Below, in pieces: positions 25,801 to 40,800 of a stretch of 64,000 nucleotides of DNA; position 1 is the stretch's first letter; every line of letters starts with the position of its first letter. The notes under the pieces are model-generated. The model saw nothing but the letters and a program-made list of their open reading frames with translations. It did not search any database and had not been told where the DNA came from. This stretch comes from Neodontobutis hainanensis. Taxonomy: Eukaryota > Chordata > Actinopteri > Gobiiformes > Odontobutidae. The DNA lies in contig JALDNG010000094.1 of the NCBI GenBank assembly GCA_024349245.1, positions 601,001-665,000 on the forward strand, read 5' to 3'. Both the position numbers and the translations under genes were made by a program.

Positions 25801-28800
25801 ATGCATTTTTGTTTACTTTTGGGACAAACCAATAAAATAAAACATAATTATGTGATTAATAACGAATTATCTCCTTAGTTTAAAATAGTTTTAAATGCTT
25901 TCTTTTTTATTTTATAATAAAATTACAAATTCATAACACTCTCTGAAAAACAATTAATTAATCAAAGTAATCACATTGTAATAATCACATTCAGTTCATT
26001 TAAAAATATGCATATTTACTACCCTCTTTAAAATACATTACAGTTTATTAATCTATTGTTCTTTTAATACAGTTTATAATAAGAAATACAATAAAAAATA
26101 ATTGTTAGATTATGTTTGTGAAGGTTCTCAGTCATCCAGGACATCTTGAAAAAAAGGTTTAAGCAAAAGCAGCGTGGACTGGACATTACCAGATGGAAAA
26201 AAGTTTGAGTGGTTTTGTTTGCTGTTCGCAAATTTGTTGCTATGAAATTGGTCTTAAATTTAATTTCAGATGGTATTAAAAAGGTCTTAAAAAGTCTTAA
26301 ATCTAAATCTCAGAAACCTGCAGATATCCTGGGGGTATGTAAAACTTTTGATTTTAGTCATTTGGGTAGTTTCTGTTGTCATTAGGATTTAAAAAGAGTA
26401 AACACACTTGTTTGACAATAAATGGCTTCACCCAGCGTGTGTTGTGTTGTGTTGTACAGGAGGAGGTGTTTCAGTGGTGGGGTGAGTGGTCGAGCTGGTC
26501 GTCCTGCTCCAGGAGCTGTGGAGGTGGAGTCCGGAGTCAGGAGAGGCACTGCCTCATTCAGAGGTAACATTTCAACAGTACACTAAAGCCCACCTAACAG
26601 CAAAACTGAATAATACTGTGCTTAGGTTCTAGGCAGCTGTGAAGAAATGCTGTAGAAAGCTTTAAAAAAGCTTTACAAAAACAGTTTCTTCTGTCACTAC
26701 ACCACACGTTTAAATTTTTATTTTACCACAAAAAAAGTGAGTTCAGCATTAGCCTAAGAAGTTGCGTTATTATTTGTCCATTGTATGAGTGCACTGCATT
26801 GTGTGAATGCTTTGCTCCATATCTGCTCCACTGAATGGTTAAATGCACAGCAGGGCTGTGATGGTGTCGGTCACCGCCGGTTGCAACCCACCACCGTGGC
26901 GACCAACACTTACAGTGACACCAAGTTTTGTAGTATATAATTGTGATAATCATATTGATTGCAATAGCAGTGGGTATTAGTAGCCTACTATTTTATTTTA
27001 TTTCGATCCTTATTTTGATCCAAACTTTATATTTGTAAAATACCTCAGACATTGTCAGAATTTCTGTTAGTCGTAGGCCTCCTTTTGACTGGTTTGATTC
27101 GTACCTTAATTGGCTAGTAAAATTAAAGTTAACCGGCCCAAATGGCTTACCATGCAGTGTTAATTTCATTGACGAAATAATTTCGTCATTATTTTCGTCA
27201 CAAATATTTTTTTGCGGACCAAAACGAAACGAAAACTAAAAAAGAAGTCACTGATGGACACTAAAACTATAACTAAATTGATTGAGATTATCGTCAACGA
27301 ATAAAGGACGAGACGAAAATAGACTCTGGCGAAAATCCAATTAGCAGACGGGATAGATGAACAAAAGAACCAATCCGCAAAACGGAACAGTCGAACACAC
27401 TCCGGTACAGTAGGTGGCGGTATGCACCGAAAAAAATTGGTTGCGACCCACCATTAATACTAGAGAAGAAGAAGAAGAACAGAACAGGCGAAACTGCATG
27501 AGAAGAAGAGAGAAGTCACTTTAGCACGAAGGGCTTTCTTGAAAATGAATAGAGGTAAATAAGTGTTACTATTCTGTGGTTGAATTGCCAGCATTGTGGT
27601 AGCAAGAAGAAAATGTCGTTCAGTGCACTTTAGATTCGAAATTAAAAATGTTTGCACTTATTGTTCAGCTCAGCTGTAAGCTTTAAGGTCCTGGACCTAA
27701 CTTTATTTTTCTTTTATTGATGGTGAATTGGCACCTAGTTATTGTTTACATTACCATGACAATGTTTGTTGCTGCATAAAAGCTTTTGAATTGAAATAAA
27801 GAGACTGTTGTGTTGACATAAAGTTGAATTTGTGTTTTATATATTTTGGTTAAGTTTATTTTCTATACCAAACTTATAAAATATTGTAAAAAATTGTCTA
27901 GTAAATCTGTTATTGATTTTAGTCTTATTTTAGTTGACATAGTTAGTTAAAATAACAAGCAATTTTAGTCGACTAAATACCAAGCAATTTTAGTCGACTA
28001 AAATACCAAGCAATTTTAGTCGACTAAAATAAGACTAAAATTAAAACAAATCAGATGACTAAAACTTGACTAAAACTAAAAAGAATTATAGTCAAAAGAC
28101 TAAGACTAAAACTAAATTAAAATTTTGTCAAAATTAACACTGTTACCATGATAGACCTAATTTATCTAATGCCTCCGTCTCTAAACAAATCTTTCATAAC
28201 TTTAGTAATTTTTAGCCTTTTACTAAACAGATTTTATAGTTAGGTGGCAAAAAAGATGCAAGCCTATAGCTTAGAGTTTTCCTGAGTGCAATTGAACATG
28301 TTCAATGCCGTGAATGCCTTGTCAAACTACGCAGTCTAATTCAGATGGATACACGCGGACTATCGTTGTCACAATAATAAAAGTTTGAGTTTGGTTTGAT
28401 TCCTGGCTTGAGTATCACGATACCAATACTAGAACAATACCTTAACATTAGCCTTAAACATAATCATGCAGACAAAATTGCTAAAGTTCACTCTTTTGTT
28501 CTGCTCCTTCCAGGCTTTTGAGCTCTGACTGCATAATTCTGTAATATGCAACTTTTTACTTCAGTCAGGGATAACAACAAGCATGATTAAAATATTTAAA
28601 TTCCCCAAAAGGGAATATGTGACTACTTACTTTCAACACTCTGCTTTGTGACTCCCTATAAATTTGGAACAAATTCCAATGACATTCAGATTAAAAACCA
28701 AATTAAAATGCATATTTTAATGACAAACTCTAAACTCTTTAACAACTTTGTCAGTTTGTGACGACTGTTGCTAGTTATTTATGCAAATTAGCCATGCCAC

Positions 28801-31800
28801 TTTCACAAGCCTAAAGAACCGTGTGTCACTGTCACAGTGTCTCAGGACACACAGCACACCTGAGAGAAGTTATTATTTATAATTTGTACACTGTTAACAC
28901 TAAAATAAAACCAACAAAGCCTTGTGTGTTACAAATGACCTTGTTAAGGGAAGCGTGTTTTCAATCACTCACCCCTTTGTTGAACAGAACTCCATTTACA
29001 TTTTTGGCTTTGTCTAAACAGACGTTCTGTATTTTCTGTAAAGTTTAGTTTGTCTGTAATGTTCGCTCTCCTGAGGGTGAGCTGGGATTCTGTCACAGTT
29101 TTGTCAGACCCAAATGCAGTCCTTGTTTGTAACTCTCTGGTGGTAGGCTATTACAGTAATATAGACCAGTAACACACTTTGTGTCAAATATAAGCTATTA
29201 ATCAATACAAGACCTGGTTTGGGTTTTTGACACATATGTGTCCTCAAAAGAGACATGAACTGGACACAGCTCGTGCTAAACTCCAGCTTCCATTGCACTC
29301 ACTCCTTTCACTCAGCTCCAGTGAGGCATGACACAACAAAGACTATGTGAAGGAACACGGAATAGCAGCTGTTTGCCATTTTAGATTTGTTCAAGGATGT
29401 TTAAACAAAGACATTTAGAACATATCTGTTTGTGGTTGGCCTTCTCTCTGTTGACAGTGCAGCAGCAGAACAGTGCACTACTCATTAACCAGCACTAATT
29501 TAATGTATATTTAGGTCCTCCATTCTCCACAGACCTAGCAGATTTAACGTGATCTATCAAGCTAATAAACTGCATCAATGCATAGCCTGGTAAATATGAG
29601 AGCCATCTTTGTAAGTAGGCCAACTTAAGCACTAAACAAGAGCAACACAAACACCTTTTTTGAGATATGTTCTGTTTGTGTTAATTTGAATATATATACA
29701 GTGGGGATCGAAAGTTAGCAGACCCCGAGTAAATTTTTTTTTTAATGTGCTTAAAGAAGCCAAGAAAAGATGGAAAAATCTCAAAGACATCAAATGACAG
29801 ATTAGACATCCTTATAATAAGTCAAAAAAGAAAATTATATTTTCATCATTTACACTTTCAAAATAACAGAAAACAAAAAAAAATGGTGTCTGCAAAAGTT
29901 TGGGCACCCTGCAGAGTTAATATCTTATAAAGCCCCCTGACAGTGTCATGGATTGTCAAATAAAATTCCACCGTCACAGCCCTAAGGCAGAGAATGAATT
30001 ACCTATCGGGGATAATAAAGATAACTTATACTTCAATTTAATATTTATCTGTGTTTTTACTTTACTTCCCTTTTTTCTCATAGTTATGTATGTTTTCTTT
30101 TTTGTTTCTCTGTGTAAGTAGATGGAACCATTGTTGTCTCTTTAGTCATCATTAGTTCAATAAAATCCATGATAATAAAGCCTAGATGACTTTGTAAGGT
30201 ATTGTTTTTCCATAAATGAAAAGTCTACATCAAATTGTGTTGCCACCCTTTGTCTTAGATCCACTGTAACTCGAGTTTATAAGTGTTTGATGGAACTCAA
30301 TAGGTAGGTGGCTCCAATCATTTGTATAATTTAACTCGGAATCTTCTGTTGATGTAGGCTCCTAATGCAATCCTGCACAGACCTCAATTTCTTTTTCACC
30401 ATTTTTAAGACAGTTCCTAACAAAATAGGCTGTAGGCAGCAATTTTAGGTTATATTTTGGAAAGCAGTGCAACTTTTGTGAAGCACTGTAATTCTCAATA
30501 ACACTTATTACCTGAGCATTTTTCCCTAATCCTAAATATGATCAAAGCCCTACTTGTTTAGATAAAAGATCAAACCAAATCCCATCTATGGCTGTTTTCC
30601 GGCTATGTTCAAGAAACTAGAGTAAAAGTCCTCTGTTAGATAGTGTCAGTGGCTTTCCCAGCACTACAGGACAACACACAAATGTAATGTGGAGGTGTAG
30701 CCATTTTGTAACCTCCAACCTCTCTCTGTCAGACGACGGAAGTTTCTGTCAACGTTGATTATCGTCACTAAGGCCTCACTGTTCAAACCCCCAGTCTCTT
30801 CTCCCCCAGGTGCCTTTCTTCTCAAATCTCTCTTGTTTCCTTAGCTTGTGCTGCATATGTGCTCATACGTTTAAAAAGTTGTTAATAAGGTGGTTTATTA
30901 GTACACTCAAAACAAGGGCAGTTTAACATTGGCTTTTTTTTTTTTTTTTTTAACAAAGCCTGAATGGTAATAAATACCAAAACCACATGATTGCATCATT
31001 AGATGAGTCAAGCAGAGCAGACTCAATACTCTGAATGGACAGTAGTCCACCTAAACTTCTTAAACAAGCAGCAAGAGTAATTTAACTGTGTATGTAAAAA
31101 CTGAGCTTAAGAAATGACTTTATTTAGAAATAATGGCTCAAGTATAAATCAAACACTTGGGCTTGAAACACACTGACATCTTAAACGGCAGGCATTGGGA
31201 TTAAAAAGGCTTTTTTATTTTTTTTATTTTTTTTACATTAGTAATTTAATTTACATTCACAAAAAAAATATTTTTTCTTGAGCAAATATGGGTAGTATTC
31301 TTTCACATAGTACTAATCAAATCTACTGTTGTGATTTATATTTTAAAAAAAAAAATCTATTGGTTGGTCCAGACACTGGCCTTTACATTTTAAATCTTAA
31401 GTATTTTTACAGCATTTACAAAAGTCTTAGAAAGTTTTATCAAGTCCTATTAGCATTTGAGAATAACTCAAATGTGTCCTGAACATTAGATCTTGTATTT
31501 AGGAGACATTGTGATTTGATCTTAAGCGACCATGTAACATTAAGTATGCATTGTAATCGCTGGTGTAAAAGGGGCCTTTTAATTCCTCTGTGTTTCTTAA
31601 GCTTCCTCCCCCCCACCCCCCTTTTGTTAAACAGCCCTTAACTCTCCTTAACTCTATCTGTCTTTGTACTCCTCCAGCCTTTCTTTTGCTTCCTGTCCTG
31701 TGTTCATTGCCTCTCACCAACTAGACGTGACACTCTTACATAGTGACCTCCAGCTCACCCCTCGCTGCTGTCTCCACTGCTTTACGGTCTAAACATTGGA

Positions 31801-34800
31801 GGATGTGTGCACGAGGGGGGTGATCTTAACATAGTAATGAAAGACAGATGCATTAAGTCCATGCTGGAGTTTGGGGGGTTGTCCCTAACACTGCATTACA
31901 GCCATAAACTACAGCTGCTCTTCTCAACAGATCCCTCTTGTTCCAGTCACATGTTTGCTGTTGGGAAAACGTTAAGGACAAAGACCTAACATGGTTGTTT
32001 TTTCCACTTTTAAGCAAAACTAAGGCAGACTATCATTCTCAAATTTATCTTAAATTGTATTGTATGCTTGCTCTTATAATACTAAGTGACCCTGGAAAAC
32101 GTATGTGCCTGTAAACTTGGTTTGTAGAAAGTTATTAATGCTATTACCTCAAAGCTTATTATTAAACTGTTAATGTTTTCACTTCATTTAATAATGGCTA
32201 GGAATGGGATGGTATGGTAACCTATTTTCCAGGTAAATTGGGTATGGATAAATGTTTTTTTATTCAAATATACAGTAGCAGAATTATTTTAGTACATAAT
32301 TTAATAATAAATAACAAATAACTGACAAATGCAGTGTCTTTAAGACAGGGCTTTAACTTCTGTTAATTGAGTCTCAGTTCACATCTGCAGAACAACAGCA
32401 GAACTTAACTCCTTTGTTTTTAATTGCCTATACATGCTTTTTAATGGTGCTTGATTTTATTTTCATGAACCATCTCTCTGTTCTAATTACTCAGTAAATA
32501 GCACAGAGAGACTGTGTCACTTCATATTACAGTTTTACTGAAGCTTTGAAAGGATTTATCAGTGTTCCTTCTAGTATTTTTTCTAATTTGATTTTAAATC
32601 AACATTAAACTGCCAACTGCCGCTGCGGGTCTGAGACGTGATGGAGCATGTGGCACTATGTGGGTTTCATCAGACACCACAGAAATAGTCGGTGAACTGA
32701 AATCCGCTCCATGTAGCTCTCAGTGAACCTCATCAAACAAATGGCAACAAAAATATATCCACTCAAATCAAAGTCCAAAACCAAGGCACTATAGATTTAA
32801 TCCACGTAAAATGTATAAAGTAAAGGAAAAAGGGCGTTACTGTGCACTCCCGTAGCACATTCAGAGCAGAAAAGTTGGACTTTTTACATCTTTTAATTAA
32901 CTTCAGTCCTGATTTTAAATGCCAAATATTAAAATATTTACAGAATCTTAACCCTCTATATGCTGGCACCACTATGCAAATTTACAGTGCAGTGTCCTAT
33001 TACTCTTAGAAGCATGAACTTACAGTTGTCCTCATAAGTCACCCTGGCAGAATTTCTTTTTAATTTTTCAGAAAATTTTAATAACACAAAAACCTTTCTT
33101 TCACTCATTGATAGTGATTGAGTGAAGTAATTTTTTGTCAAACAACTGTGTTGTGGAAATTGTATATAATTGCTCAATGCTCTCACTCCTTGTCAAGTTC
33201 ATCTAATCACTGTTCTGCACACTTAGTGACATACACGTATACTCAATCACATCTATGACAGACACATCAGCTCATTACACATCAAGAATGTGAGATTCTT
33301 GTTGGGCCTGTTTGATCGTAGACCAACATTTACTGTGGCATCAGAAAACTAGGGGGCTCTGCGTAGTCTCACAGGAAGAATAGGACGGAATATCCTGGGT
33401 TGTCTCCATGGTGTCTCAGAAATGTTATTCCTTACCTGGTTGTTGTTTTGGACTTCATGATCTAGGTCTCTCTGTTGCATTAAAGTGCCTATTTGCTCTA
33501 TCAGGTTCTCCGTTTCCTGACCGGCATGTGCCAACAGGTCTGAGGACATGTTCACACTTCTTTTAATTTTGACAAACTCATTGTGCTTAACTCTTGTTCT
33601 CGGTCCAAGAGGGCATGTTCTTTTTCCCGGGTTCGGTGAGGGTTTGCTCTGTGGCTTTCACTTTTAACTTCAGTTTGGCTGTCTCTTTATCGTCAGCTGT
33701 TTCTCCGTCTTTACTCGAACTTCTAGCTCTTGGTTGAACTTCTCCAGGATCTGATATAGCTTCTTTAGTCGAGTCGAAGTTCAGTGACCAAGGCTTTGTT
33801 CTCATTATGGAGGCCGTGGGGTTTGTTTGCGTTGCAGAAGAAATCCTGTGCGCTTTTGCTGAAAGTGCATGACAATAGCCATTTGTCAACAGTCTTGTCT
33901 TTTGGCTGTGTGGTTAGCGCAAGGCTAACCAGGGTTCAAGTTTGGAGGGGTCAGTGTTCTGACTCTCGTGCATGTATTCTATGTTTTTCCGTTAGCTCTC
34001 TTAAGGCTGTATCAAGGAGTGCGATGATGGATCCGCTGAAGTCCTAAGGTCAGCCATGTTTGTTTGCGTCAGCTGTGTTTAGAACTGTTACTTTTTCTGG
34101 CTTTGTTTTAATAAGGTGGGTCAGTTCATTAAAGATGGAACAGGATTAGGTAGGTTAATGTTAATAAGACTTGTCTGTGCACTAATTTAGCAGTAGCCTG
34201 TTAGCTGGGCTAATCAATTTAGTCATACTGGTTAGTAGGGGAGGCTAGGCTAATTATGTGTGATTACAAAGCCTCCTTTGAAGAAGTTAATTAAAGTCAT
34301 GCAATTAAGCAATACAAATAACTACTTTGACATGCACTTCACATATAATTACTCAAATGGAGGAGAATGGAATATCCGTTTTAGGCTTAACTAATCAAAA
34401 CGAAACAGGATTTGTTATGGGACTGTAGATGAAATTAACGATATATGGTCAGAGATATTTTAATATCTAGTTGCCAACTTTGACTTCTGGTTTTGACTAG
34501 GCTCTAGATTCTCTGGGTCCTAAGATTCTTGGACAGCTACACGACCATGTGGCATTACTGGGGCAGCTCCAACAGCCTGTTTGTTAGATGCTTCTCCAAA
34601 CCAACAGAGGGCATTGATGAAGAAAAACAGGGTCCACTCTTATTTCCAATTAATACAGTTTTGGCATCCGTCTTATTTATTGGAAACTCAGAGTCTTTGT
34701 TTCAATAGCAAATGTCCACAAAATAAGGCTCAACCATGTTTTTTTTTTTTTTTTTTTAGCCTGTATAGTTCTGTAGTCATGTATAGCAGTGTTGTACTAG

Positions 34801-37800
34801 TACTTAGCATGCTACAAAAACAAGCAGGTCTGAGTTCTAATCCTATTTGAAGGAAATGCAAGTGTGTTATTTAGTTTTTAATCAAGCCAGAATGAAGCAT
34901 AACATCAATAGTAGTCAGTTAGATGTGATGTAACAGTAGGGTGTTAACATTAGGCTAGGCAAGGCAATTTTATTTATATAGCACAATTAATACAATGGGT
35001 AACTTAAAGTGCTTTACAGGAATAAAATACAATATACAAGATTTAGATAAAGAAACATAAGAAAAATTAAAAACATTTTATAAGGAGAGTTCAGATAAAA
35101 AACACTTTAAGTTGTAGTGTAGGCGGAGCTAAAGAGGAAGGTTTTTAACCTCCCCTTGAACATTGTTAAAGTTGAGGCTGTTTCAGGTTTTTGCTGCATG
35201 AAACTTAAACGCTGCTTCACCCTGTTTAGTTCTAACTGTGGGCAGAAGCAGAGATTTTAAAACTGGACTAATGTGGTTGTACTTCCTTGTTTTGGTTAAA
35301 ACCCGAGCAGCAGCGTTCTGAATAAGCTGCAGCTGTCTTAACCCTCGTTTTGAGAGACCAGTGAGCAGGCCGTTACAGTAATCTAACCTGCTGGAGATAA
35401 AAGCATGAATAAGTTTCTCTAAGTCTGGTTGAGACATTATCCCTTTGACTCTGGAAATGTTTTTAAGGTGATAAAATGCAGATCATGTAATTGACTTAAA
35501 GGGGCATTACGTAGCTTTCATAAAAACCTAACAGCTACTGCCACCATTGGCCGTTAAGAGAAACTACAGTCAGTGTCCAGCTCGCTCTCGTGTTCAGACT
35601 GGCGCGTGTTCGTACGTGCATGACTGAGTCACCGGAGCATTATCTTTCAGTCTGTCGCCCTGAAGGACTTGGACATTTACTTGCATCATGTTTACAAAGG
35701 TAAGAAAAGTTACACTTCTGTAAAAGTGTATTGCTGAACAAAATTTGAGAGTAAACTATATTTTAATGTCGAGTGCTGACACAGCAGTAAAGCAAACTCT
35801 TGAGACATGGACGATAATAAAGCACCAGACTGACAAACGGCTCGTTTTATAAAGCGTTATTCAACGTGGTATGGCTGTTGTAACTTTGTATATATTATCT
35901 ACTGCATGTTACTTTTGTTAAAGGGGCTAACGTTAGCTTAGCCGCTAACGGTACATCAACTCACGTAGCTTTTACCGAGGCTCAATGTTTACAAGAGTCT
36001 CAGCAGGACAACGGCAAAAGTTAGAGAACTTATATCAGACAGGATACTGTTCATGTGTTACTACTGTTATTTGTTTTTGCACCAACATGTGACTGTCAAC
36101 TCATTTAGCTTGTTTCTAGGTTATTACTATTACTGTAATGAATTGGTCCTGCATTATTTTGAGACATCATAAACGTAACCTCACAGTATTTTAGCTTATC
36201 ATTGTTTATTTCACTTTTGGTGTTGTTCAGAATACCTCAAACATGAAGTTTAGCACTATAAAAATACAGATATGCAATATTTTTTTCCAAATCAGGACTC
36301 AAGCTCCGGTGGAAGAGAGCACTGATCGTGAGTGAAGAAGGGGGAGAGCGAGGGGAGGGCAAGAGGTGCAGAAGAAGAGGCCACTGGAGATGAAGAGGAG
36401 CTGGGCCTGTCAGTGAAGAGGACAGACTGAGGGTGGCACAGCTGCTACAGGACAACAGAGGCAGGTTGGTCATATATCTACAAATGATCACACACCCAAA
36501 TAAACCTCTGAACTAAACAGTGCATGTTTCATTTTTATGAACAGTTAGAACGACTGTCGCAGGAGAAGGATGAAGTTCTCCAGGTTGTTGTAACTCATCT
36601 GCCAGAGGCTTCTCTAGACCACACCAGGACCAATCATACCCAGTCGGGGTCAGCCAGCGTGGTGCACCAGTTTGAACTGCCGGGTCAGGTCAACGGACCT
36701 GGAAAACAAATGCTGCAGACAGGATCCAGTAGGGTGTCTCAGCAGGAAGGCCCACATGGAACATTGTCTGGATGTAGGCCTCCAGCCACCTTTGAATTAG
36801 GGAGAAATACCCAGACTCATTTAGTAATTATAAGTTTCAAAGAAGCCCCTTTAGAGTGAATTAACAATTATCCACTACCTATACATTTACTTGTTTCTGT
36901 AAAAGTAGTTTTTTGTAGATACACATCTCATATACACATAATTTGAGTGACTACCTCAAAAGATAGAGATTATTTATTACTCATTGTTCTCTATTTACAA
37001 ATGTTACACATTTTGAAAATACATAAATATATAATTTAACTGTTTTCTGTATATATTTACTCTAAAGACATGTTCCATTAAAGCACTCTCTTCTATTGCT
37101 GCCCTTTACGTGGCTGAAGTCATGTCTCACAAAGAGAGAGAGAAATAAATTAAAAAAAAAGAAAATGCATTGGTGTTTTGACAGTAATATTCATTTCATC
37201 GATTTACAAAGGAATGTAATACAGATGCACACAGTGTTTGAGAGGTAACAAACATGTCTTCAACATGTTAGATCAGTGCACCAAAATATTCTGGAGTTGC
37301 TCTGATAAATAACAAAACAGGCTAGACTTCTGCTGCATGAGGCCTACACATAATGGTTCCTATGAAAGCGAGAGAGGACAGGACAGTGGGCACGTGGCTG
37401 AGACACCTGTCCTCTGCAGAGTTGTGTCTGGGCTAATTCAGCTGAGGGAGGTGGAACAACACCAGGTAGAAGACCAGGGGTCCGAGGGTCATCTTGAAGA
37501 ACACTCCTTGAACACTTGAAGTCCCTCATGAGACTTTAGTCGAATCTGTAAAATGTTACTCTGCAGCCGTTGATGTATCTGTAGTCCTTTGCCTCCTTTA
37601 CCGTGCAAACACAATAGAGCTATTTTTTGCGGTAGATCTTTTTTTGTCTGTGGAACAATACATTTAACATTAGATAACAACAACATTAGCATCATTTTTC
37701 AGGCTAAAAAAATATGAAATATAAAAATGTATTACTTATGAAACCTGGCCTTTATTGTTGACATGTACTGGCCGGTGGTGGTTGTGATGATTATAGTCCA

Positions 37801-40800
37801 GTGCAGCGAGAAGAGTCCTAGCCTCATCCACTGGCGGTGAGAACGAGAAGCGCTTGCCAGCGTACATGACTATATGGTTCTGAAAGGACTCCAGATCAGA
37901 AGATAACCTAAGAGCAAAGAAAAAACATGAAACTTCAGAGTATATCAAGTATAACAGACATGACTGTTGAAATAACCAAATAATAAAAACTTATTGTTAT
38001 TATTAGTTTTTGTTGTTCCATTGATAGTGCTGTAAATATAGTCCTTACTCACACATTTAGCATATACTATCAAACAAATCAGTATGTAAAATTATATATT
38101 TTTTAAATCTTACCAAAAAGGTAAGAAACTTCTCAACATCCTTCAGCCACTGTCCGTTTAGGAGACAGTTACATTTACCTTGCTTCAACACTTGGTCTTC
38201 ATCCAGTGGTTGCACTCCCTCAATTTGGAACTCTTCACTATTGACAAAGGAAATAAATTGTGTTATAGCAAAACTAAACCCATTACTGAGCTGGAGTGAA
38301 TGTCACAATTAGAATAATCAAAATTTAAATGTAATTGTCATACATTGTTGCAAGTGCACACAAGTAAAATTACAGTCTGACTTTAGTTTTTGTGTAGTAC
38401 TAAATGAAAACACAGTTACCTGTCAGATTTGCATGCAGTGACTGAATCAGGATGCTGTGTCAATCCTATGTCTTTTCTTTGTGTGGATTGTATGTGGCCC
38501 CTGACCCTTAGCCACTGTATTTTTCTCATAGCTGTAAACAATTCAACCATTATTAGACTGCTGCCTTATACAATCTCATCACATTTACAAAAGCATTACA
38601 TTTAACAGTGTCATTATAATAAAATGTATTCTTTACATACAATTTCTGAATAGACCACTTATTGATAATTAGTGACCAAACATACAAATAAAGGCAGACG
38701 CACAGCTAATCACACTATAATCATAATCATTGGAGACCTGCAAATGTAATTTAAATAACAAAACATCAGTGAATGGGCATAAGAGAAGTGGATCTATCCA
38801 GACAAAAGCAATAAGGCAAGACATGTGACAGAATTAGATGGGCTGTGACAACAGTTACATCATATATTACATCCTCGCTAAATTTATAAAGTTGTCATGG
38901 ATCACGTTATCTCTGGTGAAGGTTATTGAATAAACGAGCCAAAAGACATAACAAAGAAAAAAGTACTTAGCAAAGTGTAACCCCAAAAAGAGTTCTGAGC
39001 TCATTAGCTCAGTTACTGAGCTACTTTTTCAAAAGACATTGAAAAAAGTCATTTGAAAGCTAAGACAGCAAATTGATTAGACTTAGTAGCCTCTGAAATC
39101 GGGTTATAATTCACTTCTCAAAGTCTCAGAGTATTTAATCTATTCAAAACAGTAAGTTTTTAGGAGTCGTTCATGTTAGCCGCTTAGCATCCCCATCTAA
39201 CAAGCATGCTAATGTTATTTAGCTTTAGACAGCTGAAAACAAAACACCACAGTATATTATAAATTGTCTGTAATGATGTCTTACCTTTTCACTAAGAAAA
39301 AAAGACAGCTCAGGGTCCGTTTTTATTCCCAAAGTAGAGCATAAAGTTATCTCTCTCCATGGCTTAAATGCTCTGCCTATGTTCAGTCTTGTTTTTCCAC
39401 TGCTTTGGTCACACTTCTGTTTTCCTCTCGTGTCTTGCTCGAGTAAACATGTTATGTTTTTATTTTTGAGGAGTCAATGTCGGTGTCTGAGCAGTGCTAG
39501 AGGCCGGTCGTTTTTCTTGCTGGTAGAGTCCATCTCTGCCGGCAGATCTCGCTGGCTGTAATGGCGGCTTTGCCGGGAATTCAGCGCTGTACACAGGAAC
39601 GCACAACGTAACATCCGGGTAGATTTCCGGGAGAACCGGCCCGGGCGCTTCACAATAAAATGAGCCTACAGGCTCATTGAGATAACAGTTTTTGACAAAG
39701 AATGTCTTAGTCGTCTCATCTAATTATGGTCGGCTCATATTTGGGCAAATAAAAACGTTATTTGAGCTTAAAAAGTTACGTAGTGCCCCTTTAATGTGAC
39801 TGTGGAAATTCAAGTCTAAGTCCATAATGACCCCTAGATTTCTAACCTGGTTTTTAGATTTTAGAGAAAGAGACTTGAGGTGACTGCTGACACTTTCTCT
39901 TTGTTAGTTCAGTCTTGTCTCTGTTCAGTTGGAGAAAATTATTTTGCATCCACACATCAATCTGTGCAATGCAGTGACACAGTGAATGGACTGGTCCATT
40001 TTTACTTGCTGTAAGTGAAATGTAAATCTGAGTGTCATCTGCATAATTATAGTATGATACGCCACAGCTGCGTATTAACTGGCCTAAAGGAAGCATGTAA
40101 AGATTGAATAATAGAGGCCCCAAGTTAAGACTCCTGTGGAACCCCACATGTCATGGCCATTTGGTCTGATACACAGTTATCAACCAAAACAAAGTACTTC
40201 CAGGCTTCAAGATAGGACATTTCTCTGATCTTTGTGACAGGATTTCATGGTCCACTGTTTCAAACGCAGCACTCAAGCACTCAACAGAACTAAGACATAG
40301 ACTTTGACAAAGACTAATTCTGAAGGAAATGGAGCTGGAGGGTTTGTTAATCTGTTCACTGTAGCAAACAGGACACGCAAGTTGTTACTGCTGTTGTTGA
40401 TGATCTCTGAGAAGAATATTTCTCTTGCTTTTTGCAAAGTTTGATTGAATACATGCAAAATTTCTTTGTTTACCTCATAATAAATTAAAAGTTTTAATTT
40501 ACGCCATTTTCTTTTGGCTTTTCGGCATTCCCTTTTCTATGCCCTGACAGAATGAGCTAAAGCTGGGCGGTATGACGTTATATTTCGTGACCACGGAATA
40601 AAATGTCTACCGTTACAGATTTTTCTATTCCGTGTATACTGTGAAGTTTAAATTAGTGGCCGTGGTTAACCTCACGTGTAGCGCGCCGGGACGTGAGAAC
40701 AATTGAGAGCCACATAAGCTTAAATAAGAAGAAAAACATGGAGAAATATAAGCACGCTGATAAAGAAATCCCACAAACCAATCCTGAGCAGCAGGAGGAG

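Larger units (their letters stand above)
35500..39790. mobile_element. TTAA-flanked DNA transposon, internally deleted (4.3 kb)
   Basis: Inserted in the LINE. Left end AGGGGCATTACGTAGCTTTC (from 35500); right end in reverse AGGGGCACTACGTAACTTTT. TTAA stands on both sides (35496-35499, 39791-39794), and the LINE reads on across the insertion. TTAA targets occur in piggyBac and Kolobok; the AGGG termini are unlike piggyBac's CCC ends, so a Kolobok-like element is my guess. Coding remnants lie on both strands (separate entries). Both ends are CpG-rich and promoter-like; the right has CAAAGCCGCCATTACAG, a YY1-like site in reverse. Confidence 0.75.
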
